Shown here: piece after piece, positions 37,800 to 53,924 of the stretch | Layout: each line of letters starts with the position of its first letter | How positions within the stretch are numbered: the first letter of the stretch is position 1 | Assembly: GCF_003493605.1 (NCBI RefSeq) | Contig: NZ_QQKA01000005.1 | Span: forward strand, 62,001-126,000 | DNA length: 64,000 nucleotides | Source of the DNA: Haemophilus haemolyticus | GTDB lineage: Bacteria; Pseudomonadota; Gammaproteobacteria; Enterobacterales; Pasteurellaceae | Direction of reading: 5' to 3' | Made by a program: the position numbers and the translations under genes | The notes under the pieces: generated by a model | Databases searched by the model: none | Told to the model about the DNA's origin: nothing | What the model saw: the letters and a program-made list of their open reading frames with translations, nothing else

Positions 37800-38788
37800 T
37801 TTACTTGAAACAACTTAAGTGCTTGCTCGTCGGTTAAATCAATGTGATAAAACAATTTATAGAAGCGTTGAACTTCAGGCACAAAGTCAGCATTCGCCTT
37901 GCCACTCAAAATATGTTGTAACCAACGCACGCCTAATAAACGGTTTAAACTTGGTGGTGAATCAATCCAACCAAATGGTGTATGCGGCACAAAGAAAACT
38001 TGCTGATTTTTCACCGCACTTAATTCTTTCCACTGCGGATTGTTTTCAAGATCTTTATAAAACTCATCATATTGGGTGAAAATCATTTGAGGATTCCACA
38101 ATAAAAGTTGTTCCATTGAAACTTGAGTTAATCCTTTTTGATCTCCCTCTGCGACGTTTTCTAATCCAACCAATTCCATTGCTTCCGTATGAATCGAACC
38201 TTTTTGACCAGTTTGCAAGCCATCTGCATTACGCGCTAAATAGGCTGTTTTATGATGTTGTTTAACAAAATCACGTGCTTGTTTCAGAGTTTCTTCCGCA
38301 TATTTGGCTTGTGCTTCAGCTTGTTTTTCGTTACCAAGCAATTTACCTAATTTGCGCAATAAAGCGGGTGTTTCACTTAATCTTCCATCTAACAACAAAT
38401 AAGGCACTTGAGTTTGAGCAAAAGTGCGGTCAGCTTGATCTTTATAATTCGGCGCAACATTCCCCACATCAATAATCAAATCAGGTTTTAGCGCAACGAT
38501 TTTTTCTGCTGAAAGCGTACTGCCTTTTCCTGCAATTTTACCGAGTGTGGGTAATTTTTTAATCTCACCGTCAAACAATACACCTGCCTTTGATTCCATT
38601 TTAAAGCCAGCAAAGCCTGCTAATTTTTCAGGCGCAACGGCAAGTAACAACACATCACTCGGATTCCCCGCGCTTAATACTTTTTCAATTTTGGCTGGTT
38701 CAGGCAAGCTGCCTGCTTGGTAAGTTAAATCTTGAGCACTCACTTGCAAAGCAAAAAGTGCGGTGAAAATCGTGAACATTTTTTTCAT
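37796..38788 (-). CDS. Class III (BtuF/FhuD-like) periplasmic binding protein, probable molybdate/tungstate
   Basis: A 330-residue exported protein: signal peptide MKKMFTIFTALFALQVSA. Two alpha/beta lobes joined by a long helix are indicated by KIVALKPDLIIDVG, VPYLLLDGRL, and the C-lobe QLLLWNPQMIFTQYDEFY. Such proteins bind metal chelates or, as with H. influenzae MolA, bare oxyanions. AAGGAG is just upstream of the ATG. A near-perfect ModE-type palindrome overlaps the likely promoter 45-68 bases upstream, which argues for molybdenum/tungsten control. It seems distinct from MolABC (HI1470-1472), but paralogy needs checking. Confidence 0.75.
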   Translation of the reverse strand: MKKMFTIFTALFALQVSAQDLTYQAGSLPEPAKIEKVLSAGNPSDVLLLAVAPEKLAGFAGFKMESKAGVLFDGEIKKLPTLGKIAGKGSTLSAEKIVALKPDLIIDVGNVAPNYKDQADRTFAQTQVPYLLLDGRLSETPALLRKLGKLLGNEKQAEAQAKYAEETLKQARDFVKQHHKTAYLARNADGLQTGQKGSIHTEAMELVGLENVAEGDQKGLTQVSMEQLLLWNPQMIFTQYDEFYKDLENNPQWKELSAVKNQQVFFVPHTPFGWIDSPPSLNRLLGVRWLQHILSGKANADFVPEVQRFYKLFYHIDLTDEQALKLFQVK

Positions 38789-38832
38789 TTTAGCTCCTTA
38801 GAAATGAGAAATAATGGCGAATTTTACAATAT

Positions 38833-38856
38833 CGCTATATTTATTTAAATATAACG
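38833..38856. promoter_or_regulatory. ModE-type operator upstream of the FecCD-type importer
   Basis: A 24-base dyad, CGCTATATTTA at 38833-38843 and TAAATATAACG at 38846-38856. The arms pair at 10 of 11 positions. It agrees with the ModE consensus of inverted CG(T/N)TATAT half-sites. A TTGCTG / TATAGC pair with 17-base spacing on the minus strand overlaps it, so binding of molybdate-ModE should repress the importer. A second half-site-like AACGTTATAT lies at about 38889-38898 next to a TATAAT (38881-38886) facing the plus-strand gene. Confidence 0.65.
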
Positions 38857-38941
38857 CAGCAAAAATAGGCAAAATGGTTCTATAATGTTTAACGTTATAT
38901 ATTTTATTATACAAATTTATTTCGTAGATAAGGATAATTCA

Positions 38942-39415
38942 ATGAAATTTGAAGTAATTTATAAATTTTTCTTAGTGTGGGGACTAGCCTTAAGTTTGCT
39001 TTTCGTTGTTGCAAGTGGCATTTCAATGTGGCTAGGATTTTCTTTTAGTCAAGCCTTAGAGATTCATCTTTTCTTTTCTGGATTTACCGTATTTGGTTTG
39101 TTACTGCATTTTTATAGCCGTAAGAAGAAATGGGTAAAAATCAACACGCAATTTGCCGATCTCATCACAAATAATCGCATGCCCTCTTACTGCAATTTAG
39201 ATCGCTTGATGATGACTTTCGAGCATTTTTCTATTCAACAAATCACCGAGCAGCTGAATCTTTCGCTCCCGATTTTACTAAATGAATTATCACAAGCTCA
39301 AATAAACATAACTGATTCCCACCGCACTTTACGCGAAAACTTTCCTCTCAACGATGAAAAAATTTTCGCCATAATTACGATTGCCTTGAAAATGCGGTTC
39401 AATCCAACGTTACTT
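38942..39415 (+). CDS. Small inner-membrane protein divergent from the importer (unknown)
   Basis: A 157-158-residue protein that I do not recognise. Two membrane segments at about residues 8-30 and 38-58 are followed by a basic turn (YSRKKKW) and a cytoplasmic domain. Part of that domain, HFSIQQITEQLNLSLPILLNELSQAQINI, could form a helix-turn-helix-like bundle. AAGGAT precedes ATG 38942; an earlier ATG at 38885 lies in the promoter. It shares the intergenic region and ModE-like elements with the importer, so it may belong to the same molybdenum-responsive set. Function unknown. Confidence 0.6.
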
Positions 39416-39554
39416 TAACTCCAATCAAATATACGTTAAAAGTGCGGTAGAAAACCCGGAAATTTTTCGGGGTTTATTTTTGCCGAAAAAATCTTGCCCC
39501 GCTATTAAAACTCCCCTATTATTCACCGCACTTTTTTCTTATTTAGGAACAAAA

Positions 39555-41318
39555 ATGACAGAACAAACCTTTATCCCTGGCAAAGATGCCGCATTAGAAG
39601 ATAGTATTGCAAAATTTCAGCAAAAATTGACCGCACTTGGTTTTAATATTGAAGAGGCATCTTGGTTAAATCCTGTGCCAAATGTGTGGTCTGTGCATAT
39701 TCGCGATAAAGACTGCCCGCAATGTTTTTCTAATGGTAAAGGGGCAAGTAAAAAAGCAGCATTAGCCTCCGCCCTTGGTGAATATTTTGAGCGTCTTTCC
39801 ACTAATTATTTCTTTGCCGATTTCTATTTAGGACAAGAAATTGCAAACAGCGATTTTGTTCATTATCCCAATGAAAAATGGTTCCCGATTGAAGATGATG
39901 CTTTACTGCCTAATGGCATTTTAGATGATTATTTATTGGATTATTTTGATCCCAATGCAGAGCTGACACCTGAATTATTAGTCGATTTACAATCTGGCAA
40001 TTATGATCGTGGGATCGTGGCGATGCCTTATGTTCGTCAATCGGATGAACAAACCGTTTACATTCCACAAAGTATTATTGCCAACCTTTATGTCTCAAAT
40101 GGCATGTCTGCGGGCAATACAAAATTTGAAGCTCGCGTGCAAGGCTTGTCAGAAGTCTTTGAGCGTTATGTAAAAAACAAAATTATCGCTGAAGCGATCA
40201 GTCTACCAGAAATTCCAAAATTGGTGATGGATCGCTATCCATCTATTCAGGCCTCCATTGCAAAATTAGAGGAAGAAGGCTTCCCAATTTATGCGTTTGA
40301 TGCTTCACTTGGCGGAAAATACCCTGTTATTTGCGTGGTGCTACTCAATCCGAATAATGGCACGTGCTTTGCCTCTTTTGGTGCACATCCAAATTTCCAA
40401 GTGGCATTAGAACGTACGGTGACTGAACTCTTACAAGGTCGTAGTTTAAAAGATTTGGATGTTTTCTCACCGCCATCTTTCAATAACGATGACGTGGCTG
40501 AACACGCTAATTTAGAAACCCACTTTATTGACTCAAGCGGTTTAATTTCTTGGGATTTATTCAAAGAAACGCCTGATTATGAATTTGCTGATTGGGATTT
40601 CAGCGGTACAACGCAGGAAGAATACAATAACTTAATGGCGATTTTCCGTGCGGATGAAAAAGAAGTTTACGTGATGGATTACAACCATTTAGATGTCTAT
40701 GCGTGCCGCATTATTGTGCCAGGCATGTCTGATATTTATCCTGCAGACGATTTAATTTACGCCAACAACAATATGGGCATGGATTGGCGCGAAATTTTAC
40801 TCGATTTACCAAACTGGCATCACGATGCGGAAACCTATCAAGAGTTATTAGAAGAATTAGATGGCCAAGATATTGACGATGCAACTCGCGTGCGTGAATT
40901 TATCGGCATCGTTGCACCTAAAAATAGCGGCTGGACAACTTTACGCGTAGGTGAATTAAAATCTATGCTCCACCTTGCATTAGGCGAATTAGAACAGGCA
41001 TTAGATTGGGCAAACTGGACGCTGAATATGAACAGTTCTGTATTTACTGTAGAACGTGTGAATTATTACCGTGCATTAATTTCCATCATTGAATTACATT
41101 TAGATCAAAATCGCGACCCAGCACAATATCGTGCAGTATTTGAGAAAATGTATGGTAAAGATGCGGTTAAACACGCTTGGGCTGCTGTCTCTGAAGGTGG
41201 TAATCCGTTCTACAATCTTCCTGCAAGTGATGAAAATTTGGAAAACTTTAAGGAACATCAGGCGTTACTGGAGGCTTATGGAAAGTTGCAGAAAGCAAAG
41301 CGTGAAAATTGGAAATAA
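39555..41318 (+). CDS. ycaO: YcaO-domain protein (E. coli YcaO type, S12 methylthiolation accessory factor)
   Basis: A 587-residue protein, colinear in length with E. coli YcaO (about 586). The N-terminal YcaO ATP-binding region has NGKGASKKAALASALGEYFERLSTNYF and AGNTKFEARVQGLSEVFERYVK. The C-terminal part (from about 430) is helical and TPR-like. YcaO enzymes phosphorylate amide backbones with ATP, and the E. coli protein supports RimO-dependent methylthiolation of ribosomal protein S12. AGGAAC precedes ATG 39555; a longer frame from 39480 has no ribosome site. The orthologue in Rd is near HI1265 (recollection). Confidence 0.9.
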   Translation: MTEQTFIPGKDAALEDSIAKFQQKLTALGFNIEEASWLNPVPNVWSVHIRDKDCPQCFSNGKGASKKAALASALGEYFERLSTNYFFADFYLGQEIANSDFVHYPNEKWFPIEDDALLPNGILDDYLLDYFDPNAELTPELLVDLQSGNYDRGIVAMPYVRQSDEQTVYIPQSIIANLYVSNGMSAGNTKFEARVQGLSEVFERYVKNKIIAEAISLPEIPKLVMDRYPSIQASIAKLEEEGFPIYAFDASLGGKYPVICVVLLNPNNGTCFASFGAHPNFQVALERTVTELLQGRSLKDLDVFSPPSFNNDDVAEHANLETHFIDSSGLISWDLFKETPDYEFADWDFSGTTQEEYNNLMAIFRADEKEVYVMDYNHLDVYACRIIVPGMSDIYPADDLIYANNNMGMDWREILLDLPNWHHDAETYQELLEELDGQDIDDATRVREFIGIVAPKNSGWTTLRVGELKSMLHLALGELEQALDWANWTLNMNSSVFTVERVNYYRALISIIELHLDQNRDPAQYRAVFEKMYGKDAVKHAWAAVSEGGNPFYNLPASDENLENFKEHQALLEAYGKLQKAKRENWK

Positions 41319-41325
41319 TTAGGTC

Positions 41326-41828
41326 AGGATTTCGCCTGACGACGACCTACTTTCTTTTACTCGTGTAAAAGAAAGTAGGCAAAGAAAACACGCCCCAGTT
41401 AAATCGCTGTTCTTTGCTTTGTTTCAATTTTCTTAACGGCAATTTGCTGAACTCGCTACGCTCAAACAGACGCAAATTGCCTGAAAATTGAAAGTCGCAA
41501 AGGCGATTTATATGGGGCCCCGAATTTATCAGAGCATTATTTAAAAAGTGCGGTTAATTTTAAATTCATTTTAAGAACAAAAAATATTTTGAGTTTTGAC
41601 CGCACTTTAAATCGGATAAAGAACAAATTGGGTTCCCTTCTTTTCCACCTTTGTGGAATTGAATTTGTAGGAAATTTTCGTCTGTTTGAGCGCAGCGAGT
41701 TCAGAAAATTTCCGTGAAACAAATTCAATGGAACAAAGGAAATAAGGAAAAGCAGGGTTGCCTTTCTTTTTGCCTACTTTTTCTTTGGCAAAGCAAAGAA
41801 AAAGTAGGTCGCCATTAGGCGAAATCCT
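41326..41828. repeat. 503-bp nested symmetrical dyad element upstream of gyrA
   Basis: This fills most of the 570-base gap between ycaO and gyrA; no gene is visible. The ends 41326-41353 and 41801-41828 are imperfect 28-base inverted repeats (AGGATTTCGCCT... / ...AGGCGAAATCCT). Just inside each is a 15-base stem-loop (41346-41379; 41773-41808). Further in are 26-base inverted copies (41447-41472 and 41679-41704, 25 of 26 matching). At the centre are inverted uptake signals (41546-41554 and 41599-41607). All pairs share one centre near 41576-41577. Confidence 0.88.
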
Positions 41829-41891
41829 AATGTAAAAAACATACCTTTATGCTATAATCCGCCACAATTTTTGATCAAAAAAGGAATACCA

Positions 41892-44534
41892 ATGACGGAT
41901 TCAATCCAATCATCTATCACCCCTGTCAATATTGAAGAAGAACTCAAATCTTCCTACCTTGACTATGCGATGTCGGTTATCGTTGGGCGTGCATTACCTG
42001 ACGTTCGAGATGGTTTAAAACCTGTTCACCGCCGCGTACTATTCTCAATGGATCGCGAAGGCAATACCGCCAATAAAAAATATGTAAAATCAGCGCGTGT
42101 TGTAGGTGATGTAATCGGTAAATATCACCCGCATGGTGACTCGGCTGTGTACGATACAATCGTTCGTATGGCGCAACCATTCTCACTTCGCTATATGTTG
42201 GTTGATGGGCAAGGTAACTTTGGTTCAATTGACGGCGATGCACCCGCTGCAATGCGTTATACCGAAGTGCGTATGCAAAAAATTACGCAAGCATTGCTCA
42301 CAGATTTGGATAAAGAAACCGTCAATTTCTCGCCAAACTATGATGGCGAATTAATGATTCCAGATGTATTGCCGACTCGTATTCCAGCACTTTTAGCAAA
42401 TGGTTCTTCTGGTATTGCGGTGGGGATGGCAACTAACATTCCTCCTCACAACTTAAATGAAGTATTAAATGGTTGTTTGGCTTATATCGACAACAATGAA
42501 ATTACCATCGATGAATTAATGCAACATATTCCAGGGCCTGACTTCCCAACGGCTGCGTTAATTAATGGTCGTAAAGGGATTGAAGAAGCCTATCGTACTG
42601 GTCGTGGTAAAGTTTATGTTCGTGCTCGTGCGACGGTAGAAACCAACGAAAAAGGACGCGAGCAAATTATCGTGTCTGAATTGCCATACCAAGTAAATAA
42701 AGCAAAATTAGTCGAGAAAATTGCCGAATTAATTCGCGAGAAAAAAATCGAAGGCATCAGCAATATTACTGACCTTTCAAACAAAGAAGGGATCCGTATT
42801 GAAATTGATATTAAACGTGATGCAGTAGGTGAAGTGGTATTAAACCATCTTTACTCCCTTACTCAAATGCAAGTGACCTTTGGTATCAATATGGTGGCAT
42901 TGGATCACGGTCAGCCACGTTTATTTAATCTTAAAGAAATCATTGAATCCTTTGTGTTACACCGCCGTGAAGTGGTTACACGTCGTTCTATCTTTGAGCT
43001 TCGCAAAGCGCGTGAACGTACGCATATTTTGGAAGGTTTAGCGGTTGCTCGTTCTAATATCGATGAAATGATTGCGATCATTCGCAACTCTAAAAACCGT
43101 GAAGAGGCCGCAACAGCAATCAGTTCGCGCTCTTGGACGTTACATAGCGATATTATTAATCTGCTTGATGTTTCTGCTCGTCCTGATGATTTAGAAGAAA
43201 ATCTTGGCATTCAAGGCGAACAATATTACTTATCGCCAGCGCAAGTAAACGCAATTCTAGAACTTCGCTTACACCGTTTAACGGGCATTGCGTTTGAAGA
43301 AGTTGTAAAAGAATATGAAGAATTATTAGTTAAAATTGCCGATCTTCTTCATATTTTAAGTAGCGCAGAACGTTTAATGGAAGTGATTCGTGAAGAATTG
43401 GAAGAAGTGAAAGCACAATTCGGCGATGATCGTTTAACTGAAATTACCACCGCATCTGGCGATATTGATTTAGAAGATTTAATCGCACAAGAAGACGTGG
43501 TTGTGACGCTTTCTCACGAAGGTTATGTGAAATACCAACCACTAACTGACTATGAAGCACAACGTCGAGGCGGTAAAGGCAAATCTGCGACGAAGATGAA
43601 AGAAGAAGATTTCATCGAAAAATTACTGGTAGCAAACACTCACGATACGATCCTCTGCTTCTCTAGCCGTGGTCGTTTATATTGGTTGAAAGTATATCAA
43701 CTTCCGCAAGCAAGCCGTGGCGCACGCGGTCGTCCAATTGTGAATATTCTTCCATTACAAGAAAACGAACGTATTACTGCAATCTTGCCAGTTTCTGCTT
43801 ACGAAGAAGATAAATTCGTGGTCATGGCAACGGCTGGCGGTATTGTGAAGAAAATCGCCTTAACCGAATTTAGCCGTCCACGTTCAAACGGTATCATCGC
43901 ATTGAATTTACGTGATGAAGACGAATTAATCGGCGTAGATATAACCGATGGCAGCAACGAAATTATGTTGTTCTCATCACAAGGTCGCGTGGTACGTTTT
44001 GCAGAAAATGCCGTGCGTGCAATGGGACGTTTAGCAACAGGCGTTCGCGGCATTAAACTCGCTTTAACAAACGATATTTCTGACGATGAAAGTGCGGTAG
44101 AAATTGAACATATTTCTGATGACAACGCTGAAGCATCATTAGACTTAAATATCGATAAAGTGGTTTCTCTCGTTGTGCCAAAAGGCGAAGGTGCCATTTT
44201 AACCGCAACGCAAAACGGCTATGGAAAACGCACACAATTAAGTGAATACCCAACTAAATCACGTAATACAAAAGGTGTGATTTCGATTAAAGTGAGTGAA
44301 CGCAATGGTAAAGTCGTTGCCGCAACTCAAGTTGAAGAAACAGACCAAATTATGTTGATTACCGATGCAGGAACCCTTGTTCGTACACGCGTAAGCGAGG
44401 TAAGCATCGTAGGTCGTAACACGCAAGGGGTTCGTTTAATTCGTACTGCCGATGATGAACATGTAGTAAGTTTAGAACGTGTTTGTGATGCAGATGAAGA
44501 GGATTCTTTGGAAGAAAGCAGTTCTGAAGAATAA
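41892..44534 (+). CDS. gyrA: DNA gyrase subunit A
   Basis: An 880-residue type II topoisomerase subunit. The catalytic tyrosine is Tyr123 in [10 protein letters not shown]. The quinolone region [19 protein letters not shown] has Ser84 and Asp88, the susceptible-type residues. The GyrA box QRRGGKG is in the C-terminal DNA-wrapping domain, which ends in an acidic tail ([15 protein letters not shown]). ATG 41892 is preceded by AAGGAATA; the frame extends seven codons further without a ribosome site. The 503-bp dyad element sits directly upstream, so its promoter must lie in or after that element. Confidence 0.98.
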   Translation: MTDSIQSSITPVNIEEELKSSYLDYAMSVIVGRALPDVRDGLKPVHRRVLFSMDREGNTANKKYVKSARVVGDVIGKYHPHGDSAVYDTIVRMAQPFSLRYMLVDGQGNFGSIDGDAPAAMRYTEVRMQKITQALLTDLDKETVNFSPNYDGELMIPDVLPTRIPALLANGSSGIAVGMATNIPPHNLNEVLNGCLAYIDNNEITIDELMQHIPGPDFPTAALINGRKGIEEAYRTGRGKVYVRARATVETNEKGREQIIVSELPYQVNKAKLVEKIAELIREKKIEGISNITDLSNKEGIRIEIDIKRDAVGEVVLNHLYSLTQMQVTFGINMVALDHGQPRLFNLKEIIESFVLHRREVVTRRSIFELRKARERTHILEGLAVARSNIDEMIAIIRNSKNREEAATAISSRSWTLHSDIINLLDVSARPDDLEENLGIQGEQYYLSPAQVNAILELRLHRLTGIAFEEVVKEYEELLVKIADLLHILSSAERLMEVIREELEEVKAQFGDDRLTEITTASGDIDLEDLIAQEDVVVTLSHEGYVKYQPLTDYEAQRRGGKGKSATKMKEEDFIEKLLVANTHDTILCFSSRGRLYWLKVYQLPQASRGARGRPIVNILPLQENERITAILPVSAYEEDKFVVMATAGGIVKKIALTEFSRPRSNGIIALNLRDEDELIGVDITDGSNEIMLFSSQGRVVRFAENAVRAMGRLATGVRGIKLALTNDISDDESAVEIEHISDDNAEASLDLNIDKVVSLVVPKGEGAILTATQNGYGKRTQLSEYPTKSRNTKGVISIKVSERNGKVVAATQVEETDQIMLITDAGTLVRTRVSEVSIVGRNTQGVRLIRTADDEHVVSLERVCDADEEDSLEESSSEE

Positions 44535-44550
44535 CCTATAATAAAAGAAG

Positions 44551-44580
44551 AAGTGCGGTGAAATTTCACCGCACTTTTTT
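44551..44580. terminator. Uptake-signal-pair terminator between gyrA and metX
   Basis: A 26-base perfect palindrome (44551-44576) made of inverted AAGTGCGGT copies, followed by a T-run on the plus strand. It ends convergent gyrA and metX transcripts. Confidence 0.85.
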
Positions 44581-44584
44581 ATAC

Positions 44585-45661
44585 CTAATTACCCGCCAAA
44601 CCATCTCTAATCCGTTTTTCAAACTGATCATAATCCACTAAAAACGCATCGTGTCCGTAATCTGATGGAAATTCGTAAAAATGTAGATCGACTCCACTTT
44701 GTTCTAAAAGTTGTTTACTTTTATAAAGGTCAATGGGTTTAAAAAGTTGATCCGTTGTCACAGAAACCAACGTATAGCGCGCTTTAATGCGTGACAATGC
44801 CTCTTTAACATTTTCATACCCCAAACTGGGATCATACATATCCAACGCACGCAATAAATGCAAATAACTATTAGCATCAAAACGTTCTAAAAATTTTTTG
44901 CCTTGATAAGAAAGGTAGGATTCAACTTGAAAGTAATCGCCCCAAAAGCTGCCATCTGATTTTGTGGCACGCCCAAAGGCTTTCGCAAGTTGTAAATCAG
45001 TGCGGTAAGTCAGCATACCTAGCATACGCGCAATAGATAACCCTTGATCTGGCGATGTCCCCTCGTAATAATCGCCACCGTTAAAATTAGGGTCATTAAT
45101 AACCGCTTGACGCATAACATGGTTAAAGCCTATGGCTTCTGCACTAAAATAAATGGATGAACAAAGATTTACGATATTATCCATAAAATCAGGATAATCA
45201 ATCGCCCATTGATTCGCTTGCATACCGCCAAAAGATCCACCAATAATCGCTTTTAAATGGCTAATACCAAGATGCTCAAGCAAGGCTTTTTGTACTTTGA
45301 CAATATCTTGCACAACAATATTAGGAAATTGGCTACCATAAGGTTTACCCGTTTGCGGATTAATCGATGAAGGCCCAGTTGTTCCCTTACAACCACCTAA
45401 TACGTTCGAGCTAATAAAAAAATAACGATCCGTATCCAATGCTAAACCTGCGCCCATAAAATTCTGCCACCAGCCATCGCGTCCATCATCAAAATAAGGC
45501 TCAGCATCGCCAGTCAAAGCATGGCAAACTAATACCGCATTATTTTTTTCGGCATTGAGTGTGCCATAAGTTTGATACGCGACATTAATATGGGAAAGTT
45601 TGCCGCCAAGCGTTAGAGTTAAAGGCTGTGTGTCAAAAAGCACTACATTTTGCACAGACAT
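44585..45661 (-). CDS. metX: Homoserine O-acetyltransferase
   Basis: A 358-residue alpha/beta-hydrolase of the MetX family. Features are [15 protein letters not shown], the nucleophile elbow [17 protein letters not shown], and the catalytic histidine in [15 protein letters not shown]. It acetylates homoserine with acetyl-CoA for methionine synthesis. A two-box MetJ-like operator at 45733-45748 lies 72 bases upstream of the start, consistent with repression by methionine/SAM. (Acyl specificity versus succinyl is by family and was not tested here.). Confidence 0.93.
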   Translation of the reverse strand: MSVQNVVLFDTQPLTLTLGGKLSHINVAYQTYGTLNAEKNNAVLVCHALTGDAEPYFDDGRDGWWQNFMGAGLALDTDRYFFISSNVLGGCKGTTGPSSINPQTGKPYGSQFPNIVVQDIVKVQKALLEHLGISHLKAIIGGSFGGMQANQWAIDYPDFMDNIVNLCSSIYFSAEAIGFNHVMRQAVINDPNFNGGDYYEGTSPDQGLSIARMLGMLTYRTDLQLAKAFGRATKSDGSFWGDYFQVESYLSYQGKKFLERFDANSYLHLLRALDMYDPSLGYENVKEALSRIKARYTLVSVTTDQLFKPIDLYKSKQLLEQSGVDLHFYEFPSDYGHDAFLVDYDQFEKRIRDGLAGN

Positions 45662-45732
45662 TGAAAACCTATCGTAATAATCAGAATGGCATTTAAACTA
45701 TCAGTAAGTCGATTAGGTTGTCAAGAAATTTT

Positions 45733-45748
45733 AGCCGTCTAAACGGCT
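45733..45748 (-). promoter_or_regulatory. MetJ-like tandem met boxes upstream of metX
   Basis: AGCCGTCT followed directly by AAACGGCT. Against the met box AGACGTCT they match at 7 and 6 of 8 positions. Two contiguous boxes are the minimum MetJ operator. The sequence is also a dyad (TTTAGCCGT / ACGGCTAAA). Confidence 0.6.
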
Positions 45749-45830
45749 AAATTATCGCACATCAATGCAATTCACAAAATCCATCAAATTCCCCTTGAAG
45801 TGCGGTCGATTTTTCATTATGTTTACCGCT

Positions 45831-46499
45831 ATGCTAGTAAAAAAATTCTCCCCAAAATTCACCGCACTTTTTCGCGCACTACCCTACGCAATCTTTGCAT
45901 CGATTATACTTTGCTTGCTAGTGGATCGAGGCGTAAGTTTTTATGTTCGCGATAAAATATTCACAAATATTGATGAACTCCCCTTTCGTCCTTACGCCCT
46001 TGTGCTTGGCACATCAAAATACACCGTCAGCGGAAAACCGAACGTTTATTACGATAGTCGCTTAATGGCAGCTAAAAGCCTAATCGAACAACAAAAAGTA
46101 AATTATCTTTTATTAAGTGGCGACAACCGAACTTTGCAATATAACGAACCAAGAGCAATGTTTCGCGATTTACGCAAAATGGGCGTGCCAGAAACTTTAA
46201 TGTTCCGTGATTTTGCAGGTTTTCGCACCCTTGATTCCGTTATCCGCGCCGATAAAATTTTCCAAGTGCAAGCATTTACGATTGTCAGCCAAAAATTTCA
46301 TTGCGAACGCGCACTATTAATTGCCCAAGCACATAATATTGATGCCATTTGCTTTGTGGCAAAACAGCCAGAATTACATTTTTCCACACAAATAAGAGAA
46401 GTTTTTGCGCGTATAAAAGCGGTTTTGGATTTGATATTAGGGGTTGAACCTTATTTTTTAGGCGAACCTCAGCCATTGCCAAACAGCACCACATTATAA
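45831..46499 (+). CDS. sanA: SanA-like DUF218 inner-membrane protein
   Basis: About 222 residues from ATG 45831; ATGs at 45819 and 45765 are also in frame and none has a clear ribosome site. One N-terminal membrane anchor is followed by a DUF218 domain closely resembling E. coli SanA. Shared segments are ALVLGTSKYTVSGKPNVYYDSRL, VNYLLLSGDNRTLQYNEPRAM, DFAGFRTLDSVIRADKIF and FHCERALLIAQAHNI. SanA affects envelope barrier function (vancomycin exclusion at high temperature). This is the second DUF218 gene in the window after the ElyC-like one. Confidence 0.82.
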   Translation: MLVKKFSPKFTALFRALPYAIFASIILCLLVDRGVSFYVRDKIFTNIDELPFRPYALVLGTSKYTVSGKPNVYYDSRLMAAKSLIEQQKVNYLLLSGDNRTLQYNEPRAMFRDLRKMGVPETLMFRDFAGFRTLDSVIRADKIFQVQAFTIVSQKFHCERALLIAQAHNIDAICFVAKQPELHFSTQIREVFARIKAVLDLILGVEPYFLGEPQPLPNSTTL

Positions 46500-46502
46500 T
46501 TA

Positions 46503-46516
46503 TTGATCTAAATCAT
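46503..46516 (+). promoter_or_regulatory. FNR-type site upstream of the lav-like autotransporter
   Basis: TTGATctaaATCAT matches FNR consensus at 9 of 10 positions. A promoter-like pair TTGTTA (46554-46559) and TAAAAT (46577-46582), spaced by 17, lies downstream. The site centre would then be about 80 bases before the start point, a possible class I position. Confidence 0.4.
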
Positions 46517-46664
46517 ATTTCTTCTATTTTTCTAAAATCACACTAATCTAAACTTGTTAAATAAACACAAACTGATTAAAATTCAGCCGATAAGGAAGAT
46601 CCTGTTTTATGCTAAAGGATTTACTTTGATTGTCGTTGAACTCACAACTTTGTTAGGTTAAATT

Positions 46665-50777
<4,113 letters not shown>

Positions 50778-50797
50778 TGAATAACAAAGAGAATAAT

Positions 50798-50854
50798 CAG
50801 GGCGTGTAAACGCCCTGTAGTACTACAGGGGGATGTGTAACTATGTTACACATC
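50798..50854 (+). promoter_or_regulatory. Cluster of three hairpins between the two autotransporter genes
   Basis: Hairpin 1 CAGGGCG / CGCCCTG (50798-50817); an 18-base palindrome CCCTGTAGTACTACAGGG (50813-50830) sharing bases with hairpin 1; hairpin 3 GATGTGTAAC / GTTACACATC (50832-50854). The first two cannot form together. No long T-run follows, except A-rich sequence. Terminator of lav or an attenuator-like leader of the next gene are both possible. Confidence 0.55.
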
Positions 50855-51004
50855 GAAAAAATTAAAATCCCAATCTCTCACTAAAATTCAATGTAGTACT
50901 TCTCTTTTCCTGTTATTTGGTGACAGAAAAGATAAGGATCTATCTATTAGATCTAATCAATTTTCTTCTGTCGTAATAAATTCTTCTTTTATACGATTTT
51001 TATT

Positions 51005-53842
<2,838 letters not shown>

Positions 53843-53852
53843 TCATTAATCT

Positions 53853-53914
53853 GGGGAGATAATCCCCTTTTAAAAAGACAAAGGGCTGATTTTAAATATC
53901 AGCCCTTTGTTTTA
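53853..53914. terminator. Terminators between the trimeric autotransporter gene and folC
   Basis: A small hairpin GGGGA / TCCCC (53853-53867) followed by TTTT, then a 13-base stem (53878-53890 with 53898-53910, loop TTTAAAT) flanked by A- and T-runs. The second can work for both convergent genes. Confidence 0.82.
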
Positions 53915-53924
53915 ATGATAAATT

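Noticed and set aside
36019-38788. Assigning the importer as the known MolABC or as an iron-siderophore system
   Set aside because: The family alone does not fix the substrate, and the genomic position differs from my memory of MolABC; only the ModE-like site supports molybdate or tungstate.
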